DNA of 46,886 nt from Candidatus Zhuqueibacterota bacterium (lineage in GTDB: Bacteria > Zhuqueibacterota > Zhuqueibacteria > Thermofontimicrobiales > Thiofontviventaceae). Below are positions 27,885-36,005 of the stretch, in pieces; the first letter of the stretch is position 1; every line of letters begins with the position of its first letter. A model generated the notes under the pieces. That model did not search any database. It was not told the DNA's origin and saw only the letters and a list, made by a program, of their open reading frames with translations. The translations under genes were made by a program, and so were the position numbers. The stretch lies in NCBI GenBank assembly GCA_016931935.1, contig JAFGDW010000314.1, forward strand, positions 1 through 46,886, given 5' to 3'.

Positions 27885-28382
27885 TCAATATGCGATCCGT
27901 TTGGGATAATCAAAAAACAATACCGTTCCCGAATGTTCCGCTACCTCCCGCCACGTTGTAATTTTCATCTCCATACAAAAAATACCACAGGTCGGGATGT
28001 TATCCACATACGTATTCGATAAAAAGTTTGCCATTCCCGTAATGTCCGGATTGTGGGCAAACAGTGCAGCGGTGTGGCAATCATCCGCAAGATTTTGAAT
28101 GACCGAAAGCATGGCAGATATACCTTGCATATAAAGTGTAGGTACCGTTTGGATGGCATCATCGGGAATACCGAGCGTATTGGCAAAATGCTGTGCAGTT
28201 GTCAGGGCGCGATTTGCCGGACTGCTCAGAATAATCTCTGGTTGGATACTGCGATCGTTTAGACGAGCCGCCATCATCGGGGCATCACTTTTTCCGCGAT
28301 GATTCAGCGGACGATCAAAATCAGATAAATCGGGATGTTTCCAACTGGATTTAGCATGACGAATCAGAATCAACGTTTTCAT
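27885..28382 (-). CDS. sixA: SixA-type histidine phosphatase
   Basis: A 165-residue minimal histidine phosphatase. The catalytic RHA motif is at 8-10 (LILIRHAKSSW), the second Arg is in SSPANRALTTA, and the second catalytic His is in FAHNPDITG near 109. SixA in Escherichia coli removes phosphate from phosphohistidine proteins, but related short members act on small phosphorylated compounds. It is divergent from ppk1 with a shared 238-base promoter region, and a second SixA-like gene lies at the other side of the polyphosphate genes. A link to polyphosphate or phosphohistidine turnover is inferred from this context only. Confidence 0.88.
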   Translation of the reverse strand: MKTLILIRHAKSSWKHPDLSDFDRPLNHRGKSDAPMMAARLNDRSIQPEIILSSPANRALTTAQHFANTLGIPDDAIQTVPTLYMQGISAMLSVIQNLADDCHTAALFAHNPDITGMANFLSNTYVDNIPTCGIFCMEMKITTWREVAEHSGTVLFFDYPKRIAY

Positions 28383-28538
28383 TAAATTAGATCCTTTGTT
28401 TTGGTGTTCTCCAATTTAGTGTAGTTAAGTGAAAAGTGCAATATTTTTTTGACTCGTGAAATTATTGTAACGGGATTAAGAATATATGTCGGCTGCCGCT
28501 AAATAATAGATAATCCGTGCAAAATTCAGGTTTTTATC

Positions 28539-28567
28539 TTGCAATTCGCTGAAGTTTTTTATACATT
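28539..28567 (+). promoter_or_regulatory. Candidate promoter of the ppk1 operon
   Basis: TTGCAA at 28539-28544 and TACATT at 28562-28567 are separated by 17 bases, 53 bases before the ppk1 start. The arrangement matches the candidate at 10612. No pho-box-like direct repeat is evident. Confidence 0.4.
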
Positions 28568-28620
28568 CAAACTATATTTACGGATTAAGAAATTCATTCT
28601 AAACAGAAAATCTCAACGCC

Positions 28621-30693
28621 ATGTCCCCATCTGCTCAAAAATTCATGAATCGTGAAATAAGCTGGCTTTCATTTAATGAACGCGTTTTGCAGGAAGCTGC
28701 CGATCCATCGGTGCCGTTAATCGAACGGCTAAAATTCATGGGCATATATTCTTCCAACCTGGATGAATTTTTCCGGGTGCGTGTTGGCTCGCTAAAGCGA
28801 ATGATCGATGCCGGTATTAAATCAAAAGCTGTGTTCGGCGGTACGCCCAAGAAAATTCTCAATGAAATTCAGAAAAAAGTGATTACACTGAATGATACGT
28901 TCGATCGTGTGTTTGCCAGTTTGCAGGATGAGTTAAAAAAAGAGAAGATCTTCATTATCAATGAAATGCAATTGAATGATGAGCAGCAATCGTTCGTTCG
29001 GAACTACTTTAAACAAGAAGTCCGGTCACGATTAGTTCCGATTATGCTAGATTCAGTGCCCACATTTCCGTATCTCAAAAATCAGGTGATTTATTTGGTT
29101 GTTAATCTGGTACGCAATCATGGCACAAAAGAGCGCAACGCCGCCCTGATAGAGGTACCCGCTGATTTGCTCCCACGGTTTGTCGAACTACCGAAAATCA
29201 ATGATAATAAATACATCATCATGCTTGATGACGTCATTCGTCTCGGATTGCAGGATATCTTTTCAATTTTTAATTATGATGAATTCTCAGCGTACACAAT
29301 CAAGTTGACTCGCGATGCGGAACTGGATATTGATGACGATGTCACAAAAAGCTTTTATGAGAAAATTGCCAAATCCGTCAAAAAGCGAGAAGAGGGGCAG
29401 CCGGTACGATTTGTGTATGACCGGAAAATGCCCAACCAATTATTGCAGTACATTCTGAAGCACAATGACTTGCTGGAATTTGAAAATATTATCCCCGGTG
29501 GCCGCTATCACAATGCCCGTGATTTTATGCACTTCCCGAATGTTGGCACAAAGCATCTGGAATACAAACGTATTGCCCCGCTTGAACACCGTACGCTGCG
29601 CAGGCACAAGAGCATGTTCGATGCAATCCGGGAGCGCGATATTCTGCTGCATTATCCATATCAGTCATTCCATTATGTGATTGACCTGTTGCGTGAGGCT
29701 GCAATTGACCCAAAAGTCACGTCAATTAAAATTACGCTCTATCGGGTGGCTCGCTATTCCAATGTGATAAATGCGCTGATTAATGCCAGCCGGAACGGGA
29801 AAAATGTCACTGTGGTGATGGAACTGCAGGCGCGATTCGACGAAGAAGCCAATATTTACTGGACGGAAAAACTGGAGGAAGAAGGCGTCCGGATTATTGA
29901 TGGCGTACCAGGATTAAAAGTACACGCCAAGCTATTTTTAATCACCCGGCGCGAGGGCGGAAAAAACGTGTTTTACGCCAATGTCGGTACCGGTAATTTC
30001 AATGAATCGACTGCCCAAATTTATTGCGACCATGCGCTGCTCACGGCCGATACACGCATCACGCAGGAAGTGAACAAACTGTTTCGCTTTCTAAAAAACA
30101 ACTACAAAACGTATAATTACCGCCATTTGCTGGTTGCCCCGTTTTTCATGCGCAAACGCTTTTCCAAATTAATTCGTAATGAAATTAAAAATGCCAAAGC
30201 CGGCAAAGAAGCCTACATTTGGGTGAAACTGAACAGTTTAGTCGATGGCGCTTACATCAATGAGCTTTACGCGGCAAGCAAAGCCGGAGTGAAAATTAAA
30301 ATGATGATTCGGGGAATTTGTTCTCTGGTTCCCGGCATTGAAGGGCTGTCTGATAATATTGAAGTGTACAGTATTGTCGACAAATATTTGGAACATTCAC
30401 GTTTATTTGTATTTGCCAACGGTGGAGATGAGCAGTTTTTCATATCATCGGCTGATTGGATGATTCGGAATCTCGATAATCGAGTGGAAGTGGCTGCACC
30501 CATTTATGATCCCGATATTCAGTGTGAACTAAAACATTATCTGGAAATTCAGTTTCGTGACACAACCAAGGCGCGGATTATTAATCAACAACAAGAAAAT
30601 TTGTATCGTCCCCAAACCGATGGAAAAGCCTGGCGTACGCAGGATGAAATGTATCACTTTCTAAAGGCAGAATTAAGAAAAAGTGAAGACTAA
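28621..30693 (+). CDS. ppk1: Polyphosphate kinase 1
   Basis: Polymerises the gamma phosphate of ATP into polyphosphate and can work in reverse. The 690 residues match the usual length. The N-terminal block (NREISWLSFNERVLQEA, 9-25) and SSNLDEFFRVRVG are diagnostic. The autophosphorylated His435 lies in GLKVHAKLFLI, in the first phospholipase-D-like domain, and the second essential His592 in YLEHSRLF; both numbers equal those of the E. coli enzyme as I recall it. The FDEEANIYW block binds ATP. It is first in a tight run: the CHAD gene begins two bases after its stop. No ppx gene is present in the window. Confidence 0.97.
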   Translation: MSPSAQKFMNREISWLSFNERVLQEAADPSVPLIERLKFMGIYSSNLDEFFRVRVGSLKRMIDAGIKSKAVFGGTPKKILNEIQKKVITLNDTFDRVFASLQDELKKEKIFIINEMQLNDEQQSFVRNYFKQEVRSRLVPIMLDSVPTFPYLKNQVIYLVVNLVRNHGTKERNAALIEVPADLLPRFVELPKINDNKYIIMLDDVIRLGLQDIFSIFNYDEFSAYTIKLTRDAELDIDDDVTKSFYEKIAKSVKKREEGQPVRFVYDRKMPNQLLQYILKHNDLLEFENIIPGGRYHNARDFMHFPNVGTKHLEYKRIAPLEHRTLRRHKSMFDAIRERDILLHYPYQSFHYVIDLLREAAIDPKVTSIKITLYRVARYSNVINALINASRNGKNVTVVMELQARFDEEANIYWTEKLEEEGVRIIDGVPGLKVHAKLFLITRREGGKNVFYANVGTGNFNESTAQIYCDHALLTADTRITQEVNKLFRFLKNNYKTYNYRHLLVAPFFMRKRFSKLIRNEIKNAKAGKEAYIWVKLNSLVDGAYINELYAASKAGVKIKMMIRGICSLVPGIEGLSDNIEVYSIVDKYLEHSRLFVFANGGDEQFFISSADWMIRNLDNRVEVAAPIYDPDIQCELKHYLEIQFRDTTKARIINQQQENLYRPQTDGKAWRTQDEMYHFLKAELRKSED

Positions 30694-30695
30694 CT

Positions 30696-32219
30696 ATGTC
30701 CGAACGAAACTATCAGATTCCCGCGACAGTTTCCTCCGACGATTTCATCACCCATCTGACCGACATGTTCTCCATCAAAGTAAGCGAATCAATTGAAAAT
30801 ACATGCTCCTATTATGATTCGTTCGATTGGCGATTGTATCGGGCTGGATTTGCATTGTCAGTGGAACGCGATTATTTGAAATTATCAACAATCCGAACGT
30901 GGCAACCGGTCGCATTACAGCCACTAAATGAACAGACAACGATACGATTTTGGTGGGATATACCGGCAGGTGATGTACAAACACACCTGAAAAAAGTGCT
31001 GGATGTGCGTGCGCTGTTGCCGGTATTTTCCGTAAATCAAAAAGAACTAAAAATTAATATTCTTAATCAGGACAAAAAAACTGTCGCTCGCGTTCATTGG
31101 ATGGAAGGTGAGCGAAGTGACGAACAGCGGGCAGTATTCTGTATCTTACAACCAGTTAAAGGTTATGTCCGGGAAACAGATGCGATTATTCAGATGATGG
31201 TTGCAATCGGATTAACAGAACAGCCAGCAACGTTATTCGATTGGGCAGTCCGCCAGGTGCAAGCAAATCCGGGGAGTTATGCCACCAAACCTCAAATTGA
31301 TTTGAATGCGGACACACCGGCGCATCTGGCGGTGAAGAAAATATTGCTGCATTTACTATCGATTATGCAACAAAACCTCCCGGGCATCCGTGATGATATT
31401 GATACCGAGTTTGTGCATGATTTCCGTGTGGCTATACGGCGCACCCGGTCAGCATTATCGCAGATCAAAGGCGTGTTTACGAAGGAGCAGGTGAAAGATT
31501 TTCGATCGGGATTTTCCGCACTCGGGAAAGCGACAAATCGATTGCGTGATTTGGATGTGTATTTACTGAATAAACAAACCTACCAGGACATGCTTCCGTC
31601 GGAGCTGCAACCGGGATTAAATGGTTTTTTTGATGAAAAACAGCAGCAGCGAACGGTGGAATTCGAACATGTCATCAATGCGTTATTCACACAAGGTGCT
31701 GAACTGCTATTGAAACGCTGGAATGAATTTCTGAACGATCCTGCCGTCCCGGATGCACCGTTAGCGACCACTCCGATTCTGGATGTGGCAAAGAACATCA
31801 TCCTGAAATCATATGAAGGTGTGATCGAAAGTGGTGATCAAATCACGGATGACAGCCCGGAGAGTGAATTGCATGGCTTAAGGATTCGCTGTAAAAAACT
31901 CCGGTACATGCTGGAATTTTTTCAGACACTTTTTCCGGAGCAGGAGATGACTCACGCTCTTAAAATTCTTAAAAATCTTCAGGGCTGTTTGGGTAATTTC
32001 AACGATCTGGCAGTACAGCGCAGAAGTCTGGAACACTATTTGGATGAAATGACGTCCCGCTCCGGCAAGGCGATTGTAACAGCGGCAGCGATTGGTGGAT
32101 TGGTATCTCGTTTATTTGCTCAACAAATACAAGTAAGAAAACAGTTTGGGAATGAATATCAATTATTCCGCACTCCGGAGCACGATGCGATTTATCGGCG
32201 ACTTTTCGAAACCGAATAA
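30696..32219 (+). CDS. CYTH-like/CHAD domain polyphosphate-associated protein
   Basis: A 507-residue protein with a degenerate CYTH-like N-terminal part (about 1-190; the ExExK triphosphate motif is not convincing) and a C-terminal CHAD domain (about 205-500). The CHAD hallmarks are two similar basic helices, VHDFRVAIRRTRSAL near 245 and LHGLRIRCKKLRYMLEFF near 390, whose His, Arg and Lys residues form the anion-binding channel. CHAD proteins are known to bind polyphosphate and to sit on polyphosphate granules. Coupling to ppk1 (two-base gap) supports that role. It is followed 14 bases later by a ParA-type ATPase, so it could be the granule-side adaptor of a positioning system; that is inference. 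Confidence 0.9.
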   Translation: MSERNYQIPATVSSDDFITHLTDMFSIKVSESIENTCSYYDSFDWRLYRAGFALSVERDYLKLSTIRTWQPVALQPLNEQTTIRFWWDIPAGDVQTHLKKVLDVRALLPVFSVNQKELKINILNQDKKTVARVHWMEGERSDEQRAVFCILQPVKGYVRETDAIIQMMVAIGLTEQPATLFDWAVRQVQANPGSYATKPQIDLNADTPAHLAVKKILLHLLSIMQQNLPGIRDDIDTEFVHDFRVAIRRTRSALSQIKGVFTKEQVKDFRSGFSALGKATNRLRDLDVYLLNKQTYQDMLPSELQPGLNGFFDEKQQQRTVEFEHVINALFTQGAELLLKRWNEFLNDPAVPDAPLATTPILDVAKNIILKSYEGVIESGDQITDDSPESELHGLRIRCKKLRYMLEFFQTLFPEQEMTHALKILKNLQGCLGNFNDLAVQRRSLEHYLDEMTSRSGKAIVTAAAIGGLVSRLFAQQIQVRKQFGNEYQLFRTPEHDAIYRRLFETE

Positions 32220-32233
32220 AACGGGGAGGTCAT

Positions 32234-32989
32234 GTGGCGGTTATTGCACTCTATAGTATGAAAGGCGGCGTTGGCAAAACATCCACGGCAGTGAATCTAG
32301 CGTATGAATCGGCAGCGCGAGCAGCGAATACGCTGTTGGTCGATCTTGATCCGCAAGGCGCGGCATCATTTTATTATCGCGTGCGTATTGGGAAAAAGTT
32401 TAAATCAACCGATTTCCTTAAAAGTAGTAAAAAGTGGAAGCCGGAAATCAAAGGATCGGATTACAATGCGCTCGATACATTCCCGGCAGCGTTTTCCTAC
32501 CGCAAGCTTGATATTCGGCTGAATGAAAAATCACATTCCAAGCAACGATTAAAAGCCCTTTTAAAGCCAATAAGCAAACAATACGATCACATCATTCTCG
32601 ACTGTCCGCCGGGACTTTCATTGCTTGCAGACAATGTTTTTCGGGCTTCAGATATTGTACTGGTTCCAATGATCCCCACGCCATTATCGCTGCTGGCCTA
32701 CGACCGGTTACATCATTACTGGAATAAACAAGCTCTGCCTTCAGATAAAATAATGCTGTTCTTTTCAATGGTGGAAAAGCGAAAAAAATTGCATCGCGCT
32801 GTCATGCAGGAACAACGGGAACAGAACAGTGCGTTCCTGAAAACCATTGTTTCCTACAACATCGACGTTGAAATGATGGGTGTGCATCGCGAGCCGGTAG
32901 CGTGTTTCAAACAGAAATCACCGGCGGTAGCTGCTTATCGGGCACTTTGGGATGAAATATTATCAACTTTTAATGAACAGGTGAAATGA
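32234..32989 (+). CDS. ParA/MinD-family partition ATPase
   Basis: A 251-residue ParA-type ATPase. The deviant Walker A is KGGVGKTS at 10-17 with the signature Lys10 and catalytic Lys15; the A' motif is LLVDLDPQG at 34-42, and Walker B is HIILDCPPG near 118-126. There is no DNA-binding N-terminal extension, so it is a small-type ParA such as those that place plasmids, chemotaxis arrays or carboxysomes on the nucleoid. The start is a GTG with GGGGAGG at 32223-32229. No parB or parS-like repeat is nearby. Its place between the CHAD gene and a Nudix gene suggests that its cargo is the polyphosphate granule. Confidence 0.88.
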   Translation: MAVIALYSMKGGVGKTSTAVNLAYESAARAANTLLVDLDPQGAASFYYRVRIGKKFKSTDFLKSSKKWKPEIKGSDYNALDTFPAAFSYRKLDIRLNEKSHSKQRLKALLKPISKQYDHIILDCPPGLSLLADNVFRASDIVLVPMIPTPLSLLAYDRLHHYWNKQALPSDKIMLFFSMVEKRKKLHRAVMQEQREQNSAFLKTIVSYNIDVEMMGVHREPVACFKQKSPAVAAYRALWDEILSTFNEQVK

Positions 32990-33417
32990 CTACACAGTTA
33001 GATAAATTCAAGCAATCCGGCGTTGTGCCTGTTCGCCGGCGAAAAAAGAAATTACAGGTGTTAGTGATTACCACTCGTCGCGGGAAAAAGTGGGGGGTAC
33101 CCAAAGGCATAATTGAAGCGGATCTGACGCCGCAACAATCTGCCGCCAAAGAAGCATTCGAAGAAGCCGGCATTCGTGGCGTGGTGCATAATGATGCAAT
33201 CGGTGAATATATGTACGAAAAATGGGGTGGGACATGTCATGTTAAGCTCTACATGATGCAGGTGAATGAAGAAGTGAAAAAATGGCCGGAGGCATTTCGT
33301 AAACGAAAATGGGTATCGTTTGATAAGGCCACAAAATTGGTGGAGAATGATTCCTTAAAAATATTACTGCAGAATCTGGGAGTTCAACTAGCCAATGATG
33401 GGCAATTATTAAGCTAA
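32986..33417 (+). CDS. Nudix hydrolase (DIPP-like)
   Basis: A 143-residue Nudix hydrolase overlapping the ParA gene by four bases (ATGA). The Nudix box spans about 41-63: GIIEADLTPQQSAAKEAFEE then AGI. The catalytic Glu59-Glu60 are present, while the first Glu of the consensus is Leu47 and the Arg is Lys55, a mildly divergent box. The N-terminal WGVPKG and an early basic stretch recall diphosphoinositol-polyphosphate phosphohydrolases, some of which cut polyphosphate chains. In this operon an endopolyphosphatase or nucleotide-clearing function is attractive but unproven. Confidence 0.85.
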   Translation: MTTQLDKFKQSGVVPVRRRKKKLQVLVITTRRGKKWGVPKGIIEADLTPQQSAAKEAFEEAGIRGVVHNDAIGEYMYEKWGGTCHVKLYMMQVNEEVKKWPEAFRKRKWVSFDKATKLVENDSLKILLQNLGVQLANDGQLLS

Positions 33418-33424
33418 CCTAATC

Positions 33425-33452
33425 GTTCAGCCTCCAGCTATCAGCGTTCAGC
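33425..33452. repeat. Heptamer micro-repeat array (four units)
   Basis: Four 7-base units with the pattern NNYCAGC: GTTCAGC, CTCCAGC, TATCAGC, GTTCAGC. This is the reverse complement of the GCTGAWN family seen at 44224-44258. It starts eight bases after the Nudix stop. Confidence 0.65.
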
Positions 33453-33541
33453 AAAGGATAAAAGAATATTTCCTCATTTTTTGATGTGACAGCATTATAC
33501 TCAACCATCTAATTTTGCTGCACTAAAATTACAGGTTAAAA

Positions 33542-33886
33542 ATGAATACAATTTTCCCACCTGCCATTACCGCATTGCCTGAGGCGGACATTCCATTAAC
33601 AGGCATTCACGCCTGGTTGTCACAGGCAGATACGCATCAAATCATTTTTATGGAATTCTCGGAAGATGTCGATTTACCGGAACACGCGCATGCCGCCCAA
33701 TATGGCATTGTACTTGAAGGCATGATCGAATTGACGATTGATGGCGCTACTCGCACATATTCGAAAGGTGATCGTTATTATATTCCCGAAGGTGTAAAAC
33801 ATTCGGGTAAAATTTTTGCCGGATACGCGGATATTACTTTTTTTAATCAGGCGGATCGATACGCGATGAAAAAGAGTGATACCTGA
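33542..33886 (+). CDS. Small single-domain cupin
   Basis: A 114-residue cupin_2 protein. Motif 1 is visible as LPEHAHAAQYGIVLEG (about 45-60; His48 and His50 are likely metal ligands, with Glu59 near the end), and motif 2 as YYIPEGVKHSGKI (about 79-91, with His87). Such proteins bind a metal ion and act as isomerases, dioxygenases or small-molecule sensors; nothing here identifies the substrate. It stands between repeat arrays, after the Nudix gene and before folD. AAAATTACAGG lies upstream with only a weak ribosome-binding site. Confidence 0.82.
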   Translation: MNTIFPPAITALPEADIPLTGIHAWLSQADTHQIIFMEFSEDVDLPEHAHAAQYGIVLEGMIELTIDGATRTYSKGDRYYIPEGVKHSGKIFAGYADITFFNQADRYAMKKSDT

Positions 33887-33969
33887 AATTCAGAGATGGA
33901 ATCGACAATTTTTTCTTATCTTTAAAATTAAAAAATATATTGTGATCTCTTTTTTACATGTTGTTTTTT

Positions 33970-33994
33970 CTTCGTGTTCTTTGTGCCTTCGTGG
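33970..33994. repeat. Short array of TTYGTG repeats
   Basis: CTTCGTGTT, CTTTGTGC and CTTCGTGG follow each other at 8-9-base spacing upstream of folD. The phrase resembles the 8-bp periodic arrays at 1-24 and 40766-40797. Confidence 0.5.
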
Positions 33995-34050
33995 CGAAAT
34001 TTTTTTTGATGAACAAATTATATTTGGTGAAATGTATATGGAGGTTGACA

Positions 34051-34890
34051 ATGCCCGGTATCATTCTGGATGGTAAAGCACTCGCAAAACAAATTGAAAC
34101 TGAACTACATGCCCGAGTCGACAAAATAAAAACACAAACCAATGGCGCCATTCCAATACTGGCGGCAATTCTTGTTTGGGGAGACCCTGCTTCAGTGACT
34201 TATGTTCGCATGAAAAGTAATGCCTGCCGCCGTGTCGGAATGGATTCACTCACAGTTGAACTACCTGAAACTACTACCACTGACCAATTATTGCAGGAAA
34301 TTGACCGGCTGAATGCAGATAATCGGGTACATGGAATTCTGCTGCAACACCCGGTTCCGGCGCATATTGATGAACGTTTGTGTTTCGATCGGATTGCGAT
34401 TCACAAGGATGTGGACGGCGTGACCTGTCACGGTTTTGGTCGAATGGCGATGAAAGAACCGGCTTACGGTTCGGCGACTCCGGCAGGTATTATGCGTCTG
34501 TTGGCGCACTACAAAATATCCGTTGCCGGGAAACACGCAGTGATTGTCGGCCGCAGTCCGATTTTGGGTAAACCGATGGCCATGATGTTGATGAACGCGG
34601 ATGCCACAATTACAGTTTGCCATTCCAAAACACAACACTTGCCGGACATTGTACGACAGGCCGACATTGTGGTTGGCGCGCTTGGTAAACCGGAATTCAT
34701 TAAAGGTGACTGGATCAAACCGGGCGCAGTGGTTATAGACGCAGGTTACACAGGGAAAACGGGTGATGTGGAACTGTCTGCAATTAAAGATAGCTGCCTT
34801 GCGTACACGCCCGTTCCCGGTGGCGTCGGGCCGATGACGATTGCGATGTTGATCGAACAAACCGTACAGGCGGCTGAGCGAGCAATTTAA
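34051..34890 (+). CDS. folD: Bifunctional methylenetetrahydrofolate dehydrogenase/cyclohydrolase
   Basis: Interconverts 5,10-methylene-, methenyl- and 10-formyl-tetrahydrofolate with NADP, feeding purine and formyl-Met-tRNA synthesis and possibly the formyltransferase at 45814. The 279 residues fit the family. The catalytic Tyr51 and Lys55 are in [10 protein letters not shown], the substrate Asp is in HKDVDGV, and the signature [17 protein letters not shown] and the C-terminal [10 protein letters not shown] block are present. I start at 34051, since GGAGG at 34040-34044 fits that ATG; the longer frame from 33958 begins inside a repeat. Confidence 0.96.
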   Translation: MPGIILDGKALAKQIETELHARVDKIKTQTNGAIPILAAILVWGDPASVTYVRMKSNACRRVGMDSLTVELPETTTTDQLLQEIDRLNADNRVHGILLQHPVPAHIDERLCFDRIAIHKDVDGVTCHGFGRMAMKEPAYGSATPAGIMRLLAHYKISVAGKHAVIVGRSPILGKPMAMMLMNADATITVCHSKTQHLPDIVRQADIVVGALGKPEFIKGDWIKPGAVVIDAGYTGKTGDVELSAIKDSCLAYTPVPGGVGPMTIAMLIEQTVQAAERAI

Positions 34891-34907
34891 AACAAGGACA
34901 TTCGTCT

Positions 34908-35840
34908 ATGAAAATTCTGTTTGTTCTGTTCTGGATAATGACCAGTGCGGTGTATGCCGGGGAGACCAGCTTGCCTTCAAATTATGAAGTCGATACCGAT
35001 CTATCAAATCGTTTACAGCAGATCGTAACCGAACTTGAACTTAATGGCGATTTTGATGCCGGTGAAGACGGACTGGAACAAATCTCGCTGGCAGTGATCG
35101 ATCTCACCGGGGATGAACCGCAATTTGGTGGTGTGAATTATGATAATTTTATCTATCCCGCCTCGGTGTATAAAATGTATGTGGCAGCGGAGATTTTACA
35201 TCAGGTATCTAATGGGGAACGTGCGCTGACCGATGTGTATATCGCCAGGTTCCCGAATGTCGTGGATGGAAAAAAGGAGATTACCTGGGACCCGCGACCG
35301 CTTTTGCAGGACGGTGATACCGTCACGGTTAACTATTTACTCGATTTGATGATCACCCGCAGCGATAACTCCGCGGCCAACTGTCTGATCGATCTGGCTA
35401 ATCGCGAAAACATTAATGCGATGCTGCACAGCCATAATTGGGATGGAAGTGAAGTCACCCGGAAATTTCTGAAACGGCAATTTGAAGATGCGGGTTATGA
35501 AAACATTCGGGGCACAGAAACATGCGCGCTTCATGCAGCGGATTTTATGTATCGAGTTTACACCAATCAATTAATAAATCCTTGGGTGAGCATGCAAATG
35601 AAAGCACTGTTGGGTCGGCAACTGGATAAATCCAAACTGGCAAGTGGCTTACCACCGAATGTGATGTTCTATCATAAAACCGGCTGGTTTGATTGCTGGA
35701 CACATGATGTGGGCATTGTCGACGACGGTCATGTTCATTATGTGATTGCCTGTTTTTTACCGCTAAATGAAAATGAAGCATTAGGAAAACACAAACAGTT
35801 GTCGAAAATGGTATATGAGCTTATTCGGGATAGGCATTAG
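34908..35840 (+). CDS. Exported class A beta-lactamase-like serine hydrolase
   Basis: A 310-residue protein with a signal peptide (residues 1-17, ending AVYA-GE). Its penicillin-interacting fold is shown by Ser86-x-x-Lys89 (PASVYK), Ser152-Asp153-Asn154 (RSDNSAAN) and Lys257-Thr-Gly259 (YHKTGW). The omega-loop Glu that deacylates true class A enzymes (ExxLN) is not obvious; in its region I see DGSEVTRKFLKRQFE. It could be a genuine beta-lactamase, a peptidoglycan hydrolase or a carboxypeptidase-like esterase. It follows folD by 17 bases and might be read from the same transcript, without a functional link. Confidence 0.8.
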   Translation: MKILFVLFWIMTSAVYAGETSLPSNYEVDTDLSNRLQQIVTELELNGDFDAGEDGLEQISLAVIDLTGDEPQFGGVNYDNFIYPASVYKMYVAAEILHQVSNGERALTDVYIARFPNVVDGKKEITWDPRPLLQDGDTVTVNYLLDLMITRSDNSAANCLIDLANRENINAMLHSHNWDGSEVTRKFLKRQFEDAGYENIRGTETCALHAADFMYRVYTNQLINPWVSMQMKALLGRQLDKSKLASGLPPNVMFYHKTGWFDCWTHDVGIVDDGHVHYVIACFLPLNENEALGKHKQLSKMVYELIRDRH

Positions 35841-36005
35841 CATTCGCTATTTGCGATACTCAGTAAGCTAAAATTTTCGGGGAAGTAGAGCGATAGTATC
35901 TCTTTAAGCGAAGCGATCGCTGAGTTAGATTGTGTGAAAATTATTCATAAACCGCATTGCTGCCGCTTGTCGATTGCAGAGAATTATTATTGGTGAGGTG
36001 AATTT

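Noticed and set aside
27374..27961. Two plus-strand frames (62 and 98 codons) between the thioesterase and sixA
   Set aside because: They cross foldback repeats and, in the second case, the sixA gene on the other strand; no ribosome-binding sites.
34908..35840. Antibiotic-resistance gene call for the beta-lactamase-like protein
   Set aside because: The SxxK, SDN and KTG motifs are shared by carboxypeptidases and other hydrolases and the deacylating Glu is not evident, so resistance is not claimed.
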